NCBI GenBank assembly: GCA_002500925.1
Contig: DLTN01000040.1
Span: 1-9,806 of the forward strand
Direction: 5' to 3'
Source of the DNA: Gemmatimonadales bacterium UBA7835
Lineage (GTDB): Bacteria > Gemmatimonadota > Gemmatimonadetes > Longimicrobiales > Gaopeijiaceae
DNA length: 9,806 nt
Positions 6,347-9,806 of the stretch are shown one piece after another; positions within the stretch are counted from its first letter, which is position 1, and every line of letters starts with the position of its first letter. Made by a program: the position numbers and the translations under genes. A model generated the notes under the pieces. That model saw only the letters and a list, made by a program, of their open reading frames with translations, was not told the origin of the DNA and did not search any database.

Positions 6347-8629
6347 TCAAAACTGCAGAAGTCGCGTCACCTTGAGCGTGAACCCCCTGTCTATAACCGC
6401 AACTTCTTTCGGTCCCGGCCTCATCCGACGACGCTCGGAAAAAACCATAAACACATCGCTGAGTGGTGCGTGGATGAGGTTGAATCTGACATTTGTCAGC
6501 ATTTCACCCGCGACGCGATTGTACTGCACAAAAGAAGACAAAAACGCTCTTGTACTGAAACCCAGCTGCATACGGCCGCTAAAAAGGTCTGCGTCTATGG
6601 GATTGCCTCCGAGCTCAATCCTATTTCTCTGAGCCGTGCCTTCTAGGAGAATGTGTTCATTGGGCCGGACCGATACCGTCCCCGAAACCGATGATCGATC
6701 ACCGTCAAAAAACCTGCCAGTGCTGAACGAGATGTTCCCTGAGACGACTCTGCCACCGTTAGCGTTATAGCTCATCGACATCAAATCAAAGGCATAATCT
6801 CCAGGCGCCATCGGAACCCCTAGAATGGTGCTGGTACTAGCTAATCGTTCTTGACGTCGAGAATAGTCGAGACTAAGCCGCCCTCCATCATTTGCTATCA
6901 CCATAAGGCCGGGTTTTATCTCTCGACTCTCAAAAGCGCCAGCCACAGAATAAGACTCCGTCATATCCAGGTAAGGATTGAGCTCAGTCAGCCAAGATAC
7001 CGGCCGCTGCAGGTGCACTCCTCCAGACGTGAACCACTGGTTTACTGCTGTCCTATTGACGAAACCGACATCTGGCCGAAAGTCGGCGCCGACATGCTTG
7101 CCGAGCAGAGAGAAGTCGAAGACAGGGTCCCTCCACCCCAACTGAACTGACCCAATCGAGCGATCCCCCTCGCTCCCAGGATCGTCGGTTATCGCGGCGT
7201 AAGCGTTCACTTGGAGTCGATCAAACCGGAAGTTGGCATCTAAGCCACCAGATCTCGAATAGTTTGCCACGTCGGCACCACCAGTGACCTGGCGGTTGAC
7301 AATGATAAATCCGATATCGGAACGGGTTAGAAGGCTGCGACGGACACGTGCCACTGCAAAATTCTCGGCTGGATCCATTCCGTCACCTAGCGTCTGCATC
7401 TCCATTAGACCTACCTCGAAGCGGCCGATCCTACCCGATAGTCGAGCACCACCTGCGATTGGTAGAGGCTCGCGCTGATCTGAAAGTCCGATCCGGCGCG
7501 AATGAAACAGCTTAAATTTTTGTGGACTCGAACCAGACCGGAATGCCCGCGAAGCATCGTCTGCAAAAGTGAAGATCCCGTCGTTTTCCAGGAAAAAGTC
7601 TCGCTTCTCAGGGAAAAACAACGAAAAACGAGTCAGATTTATCTGTTCTTCGTCCACCTCAACCTGAGAAAAGTCGGTAAGTGCAGTCAGGTCGAGCACC
7701 AGTCGAGGGGTTACGGCCCACTTGGCGTCGATTCCAACATCGTACTCCTGCGCAGGTCCGTTGGGGTGCAGTTGCCCACCTTGACTTGACCCCGAAAAAA
7801 ATGGCTTGACCTGGACATTTCTTCCCGGCCGGAAAGCAGGCAGCCCCTCCACCGTACCCGCTTCCGACATTCTAAAGATTCTGAACTGACGCGGGATCGC
7901 TGCCCAAGTGGCGTACTCGTTCCGTCGACGTACCTGGCGACTGAAGTTCAAACCCCATACCTGCTCACCTTCGCCCGCTGGGAATCGAAGCGTGCTCAGT
8001 GGAATCCGCATTTCCATTATCCACCCTTCGTCAAATGTACTGGTACTCACATCATAAATGCCCTCCCAGGCAGCGTTGATCGCAGCACCGTCATTAAAAG
8101 ACTGAGCATCCCATTTCGCTCCCGCCGGGTTTGCTCCGAATACGTAGGCACTCTGCTTGTCCCGACTAGCGTCAATGGCCATACCGAACATGTCCGAAGC
8201 CTGCGGATTGAAATCTGGTTCTAGACCGGCAGAGACAAGTCGATGGGGTTCAGGATCATAAAGAACGGCACCCATATACAAGGCATCATCATCGTACATA
8301 ATGCGGATCACTGTTCGATCGGGTGCAGGCAATCCCGCTGTAGGCTGCGTCAGCCAAAGAGTGCCATCGGTGCTATCTGCCAAACTCCACGATGGCTCAT
8401 CCAGTATCCCGTCAAGAATCACTTCCTCCTGCGCCGGAAATGCAATCAGTTTCGGCCGCGGCAAACTCTCCGGTGGGACTGGTTCCCGTCCCATATCATG
8501 TTCTTGGGCGCCAGCTTCAGTTGCTGGAACGAGGGCTGTGATGCAAACAGCCCAGATGATGATGCCTCGCAGCAGCCCAGAGTCGCGAAACACTGAAGAA
8601 AAGGAAGAAGGACTTGAGGATTGAATCAC
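6347..8629 (-). CDS. DUF5916 family outer-membrane protein with CBM9-like N-terminus
   Basis: This 760-residue protein has a signal peptide (hydrophobic 19-37, likely cleavage after AGA at 39-41), a CBM9-like carbohydrate-binding domain at about 58-260 (VILDGILDEPSW, then DDDALYMG), and a DUF5916 region with the landmark FFPEKRDFFLENDGIF (338-353). The rest alternates short polar and aromatic strands like a beta-barrel and ends RGFTLKVTRLLQF, a C-terminal Phe typical of outer-membrane proteins. I infer an outer-membrane location; binding of sugar or another ligand is unproven. The GTG start (8627-8629) overlaps the stop of the VTT gene in a GTGA, implying translational coupling. A second GTG at residue 13 would give a more compact signal peptide; neither has a visible Shine-Dalgarno sequence, so the exact start is open. 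The family assignment is firm. Confidence 0.92.
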   Translation of the reverse strand: MIQSSSPSSFSSVFRDSGLLRGIIIWAVCITALVPATEAGAQEHDMGREPVPPESLPRPKLIAFPAQEEVILDGILDEPSWSLADSTDGTLWLTQPTAGLPAPDRTVIRIMYDDDALYMGAVLYDPEPHRLVSAGLEPDFNPQASDMFGMAIDASRDKQSAYVFGANPAGAKWDAQSFNDGAAINAAWEGIYDVSTSTFDEGWIMEMRIPLSTLRFPAGEGEQVWGLNFSRQVRRRNEYATWAAIPRQFRIFRMSEAGTVEGLPAFRPGRNVQVKPFFSGSSQGGQLHPNGPAQEYDVGIDAKWAVTPRLVLDLTALTDFSQVEVDEEQINLTRFSLFFPEKRDFFLENDGIFTFADDASRAFRSGSSPQKFKLFHSRRIGLSDQREPLPIAGGARLSGRIGRFEVGLMEMQTLGDGMDPAENFAVARVRRSLLTRSDIGFIIVNRQVTGGADVANYSRSGGLDANFRFDRLQVNAYAAITDDPGSEGDRSIGSVQLGWRDPVFDFSLLGKHVGADFRPDVGFVNRTAVNQWFTSGGVHLQRPVSWLTELNPYLDMTESYSVAGAFESREIKPGLMVIANDGGRLSLDYSRRQERLASTSTILGVPMAPGDYAFDLMSMSYNANGGRVVSGNISFSTGRFFDGDRSSVSGTVSVRPNEHILLEGTAQRNRIELGGNPIDADLFSGRMQLGFSTRAFLSSFVQYNRVAGEMLTNVRFNLIHAPLSDVFMVFSERRRMRPGPKEVAVIDRGFTLKVTRLLQF

Positions 8630-9234
8630 AAAGCGATTAGCGAATCCAAGAGAGCTGCGCCACCAAACACATATATCGCCATAAGAACTGCCTCGCCGGC
8701 AAGGACGGACGCGAGGATGATCCCGGTACGAATCCGGATCAAAGTTGCCAGGTAAACGATCAAATCAGTCGGGACCAGCGGGAAGAAACTCCAACCAACA
8801 ATTATCGGTGGGCCGAATCGTGCCAACTGCGACTCGAGTTTCGTGTACCGCGAACTAGATGATCGAAGGCGCTCAAGGGACGAGCCAAATCCGAAATGCT
8901 GAATCGCCATTATGACAATGAAACTCGACAGGACGATACCAACGAGGTTGATCCAATAATTCTGCCAAGGAGGGAAAATCACCACACCAATCAACAACAC
9001 GGGAGTGCTCGGGATGAACACGAGGCCACGCAGGCTTATCAGCAGGAGGTAAACGGCTGCCACGATCACAAACTTTTGCTGTACCTGGAACCGAACTAGT
9101 TCTAGGGTACCCTCGAAATCAACTGCTAAGTACTTCCAGTTAAGGTAGAGACCGACCCCAATGATCATGGCCCACACCACGAGTATCACGCGGCGCAGGC
9201 CATGATCGTCAGGGCGGCGCGATGAGTCACTCAT
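8626..9234 (-). CDS. TVP38/TMEM64 (VTT-domain) family inner-membrane protein
   Basis: This 202-residue protein is strongly hydrophobic, with predicted membrane segments at about 14-31, 55-87, 96-112, 143-163 and 168-190. The layout matches the VTT (DedA-superfamily) fold: a first re-entrant-type segment FIPSTPVLLIGVVIFPPW (73-90), an amphipathic middle (115-140), and a second segment WSFFPLVPTDLIVYLATLIRI (148-168). VTT proteins include lipid scramblases and, among DedA members, undecaprenyl-phosphate carriers; TVP38 members in bacteria have no fixed role. The second motif departs from the usual R-x-x-P-x-x-P-x(4)-Y-x-x-G: the Arg position is aromatic or small here and the Gly after Tyr is replaced. 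AAGG lies 8 bases before the ATG as a modest ribosome-binding site. The stop overlaps the DUF5916 start. Family confidence is good; the substrate is unknown. Confidence 0.87.
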   Translation of the reverse strand: MSDSSRRPDDHGLRRVILVVWAMIIGVGLYLNWKYLAVDFEGTLELVRFQVQQKFVIVAAVYLLLISLRGLVFIPSTPVLLIGVVIFPPWQNYWINLVGIVLSSFIVIMAIQHFGFGSSLERLRSSSSRYTKLESQLARFGPPIIVGWSFFPLVPTDLIVYLATLIRIRTGIILASVLAGEAVLMAIYVFGGAALLDSLIAL

Positions 9235-9332
9235 GCGCGATGCCTTGAATGTCAGCGGGAGGCCACCAGCCCCCCATCGGTGCTTAGTTTGATTAGAGCA
9301 TTAACTCGAAAGACTAATCTAGACTGTTACTC

Positions 9333-9632
9333 TCAGTGGCTGGATGTCTCGACGATACCTCTCCCAACCGCCGCGGCCTCAGCATCCTCCAGCACCGGAC
9401 GCACAGTCACTTCCATGTGCGGATTCCAACGCCCGAGATAAGAAAAAACCGCTTCGATGTGGTCCGACTCCATGACCGCCACACCAGACTTGTCGGCTAG
9501 ATCATGCCAGCGTCCCTCGATGGTTACTCCCTCTCCCGCATCAGCCCGCTCGTCAGGGCTGAGCGAAGAAAAGACGTCAAGAATATTGATCCAGTTTTCC
9601 TCTGGAACTTTCCAGGTCACCAAGAATTTCAT
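9333..9632 (-). CDS. DUF3303 domain-containing small protein
   Basis: This 99-residue soluble protein matches the DUF3303 pattern: it opens MKFLVTWKVP, contains EGRWHDLADKSGVAVMESDH (about 39-58), and has WNPHMEVTVRPVLEDAEAAA near the end. The family is small, probably a ferredoxin-like (dimeric alpha-beta barrel type) fold, with no known function. No signal peptide or membrane segment is visible, so it should be cytoplasmic. The ATG has only a weak purine-rich AGAGAG upstream. It sits 98 bases upstream of the VTT gene on the same strand; that gap is long for tight coupling, so shared transcription is possible but not shown. The fold statement comes from family knowledge, not from this sequence. 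Confidence 0.82.
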   Translation of the reverse strand: MKFLVTWKVPEENWINILDVFSSLSPDERADAGEGVTIEGRWHDLADKSGVAVMESDHIEAVFSYLGRWNPHMEVTVRPVLEDAEAAAVGRGIVETSSH

Positions 9633-9672
9633 GCTCTCTGTCCGATGAAAGGTTCTACTTCTAACGATTTAC

Positions 9673-9804
9673 TCAGGTGGCGACCTCAACACGGAAGCCG
9701 TTGAGACCGTATCCCCTGACTACGAACTGTCCACCCTGTACCGCTAAAGGATCTAAGCGTAGGGATCGCCATCTCGTGAAGAAGTGTCCTGCTGGTCATC
9801 TTCG
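9673..9804 (-). pseudogene. Possible gene remnant with in-frame stop at right edge
   Basis: In this minus-strand frame a 40-codon stretch (9676-9795) reads into residues such as QGGQFVVRGYGLNGFRVEVAT before a TGA at 9673-9675. It looks like the beta-rich end of a real protein. It has no ATG, GTG or TTG of its own, and a TGA (9796-9798) sits in frame just upstream, so if it was coding it is broken, frameshifted or misread. I recognise no family. Chance is a serious alternative at this length. Confidence 0.2.
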
Positions 9805-9806
9805 GT
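9753..9806 (-). CDS. Possible C-terminal tail of a gene entering from the right
   Basis: In the frame that is open at the window edge, 17 codons give a hydrophilic acidic tail (TEDDQQDTSSRDGDPYA) ending in TAG at 9753-9755. Such a tail would suit the end of an upstream same-strand gene cut by the window. It competes with the overlapping 9673-9804 frame; at most one is likely real, unless a frameshift joins them. No family can be named. Confidence 0.22.
   Translation of the reverse strand, partial: TEDDQQDTSSRDGDPYA

Noticed and set aside
6288..6632. 114-codon plus-strand open frame over the DUF5916 3' end
   Set aside because: It mostly mirrors the barrel C-terminus, has no recognisable domain and no ribosome-binding site.
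9291..9319. GATTAG/CTAATC inverted repeat between the DUF3303 and VTT genes
   Set aside because: It is only 6 base pairs with a 17-base loop and no T-run; it is compatible with chance.

Overview
The window reads as part of a Gram-negative, non-model bacterial chromosome. Every gene I can support lies on the minus strand. DUF1592/DUF1552 pairs, a DUF5916 (CBM9-like plus beta-barrel) outer-membrane protein, a secreted ankyrin-repeat protein and a DUF3303 protein are typical of Acidobacteriota, Gemmatimonadota and Planctomycetota-like lineages. I favour an environmental Acidobacteriota or Gemmatimonadota relative; this rests on gene content only and cannot be settled from the window.

In transcription order (right to left): the extreme right edge (9673-9806) holds only ambiguous remnants, perhaps the tail of an upstream gene. 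Next is a small DUF3303 gene (9333-9632), then a two-gene overlapping unit: a TVP38/TMEM64 (VTT) inner-membrane protein (8626-9234) whose TGA overlaps, in a GTGA, the GTG start of a 760-residue DUF5916 protein (6347-8629). A 435-base stretch without a protein gene carries tRNA-Cys(GCA) (6045-6115) with a plausible promoter upstream.

The rest (52-5911) is one tight three-gene operon: a Sec-exported DUF1587/1595/1592/1588/1585 multidomain protein with two CxxCH haem-type motifs, a Tat-exported DUF1552 protein 30 bases later, and a Sec-exported 658-residue ankyrin-repeat protein 4 bases after that. All three products are predicted to leave the cytoplasm, so they probably act together in the periplasm or at the cell surface. 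The DUF1592/DUF1552 pairing is a known gene neighbourhood without an established biochemical role. The ankyrin partner, with its C-terminal CxxC tail and two long non-ankyrin linkers, is the least explained component and the best candidate here for an undescribed system.

I see no transposase, integrase, CRISPR array, phage gene or strong rho-independent terminator.
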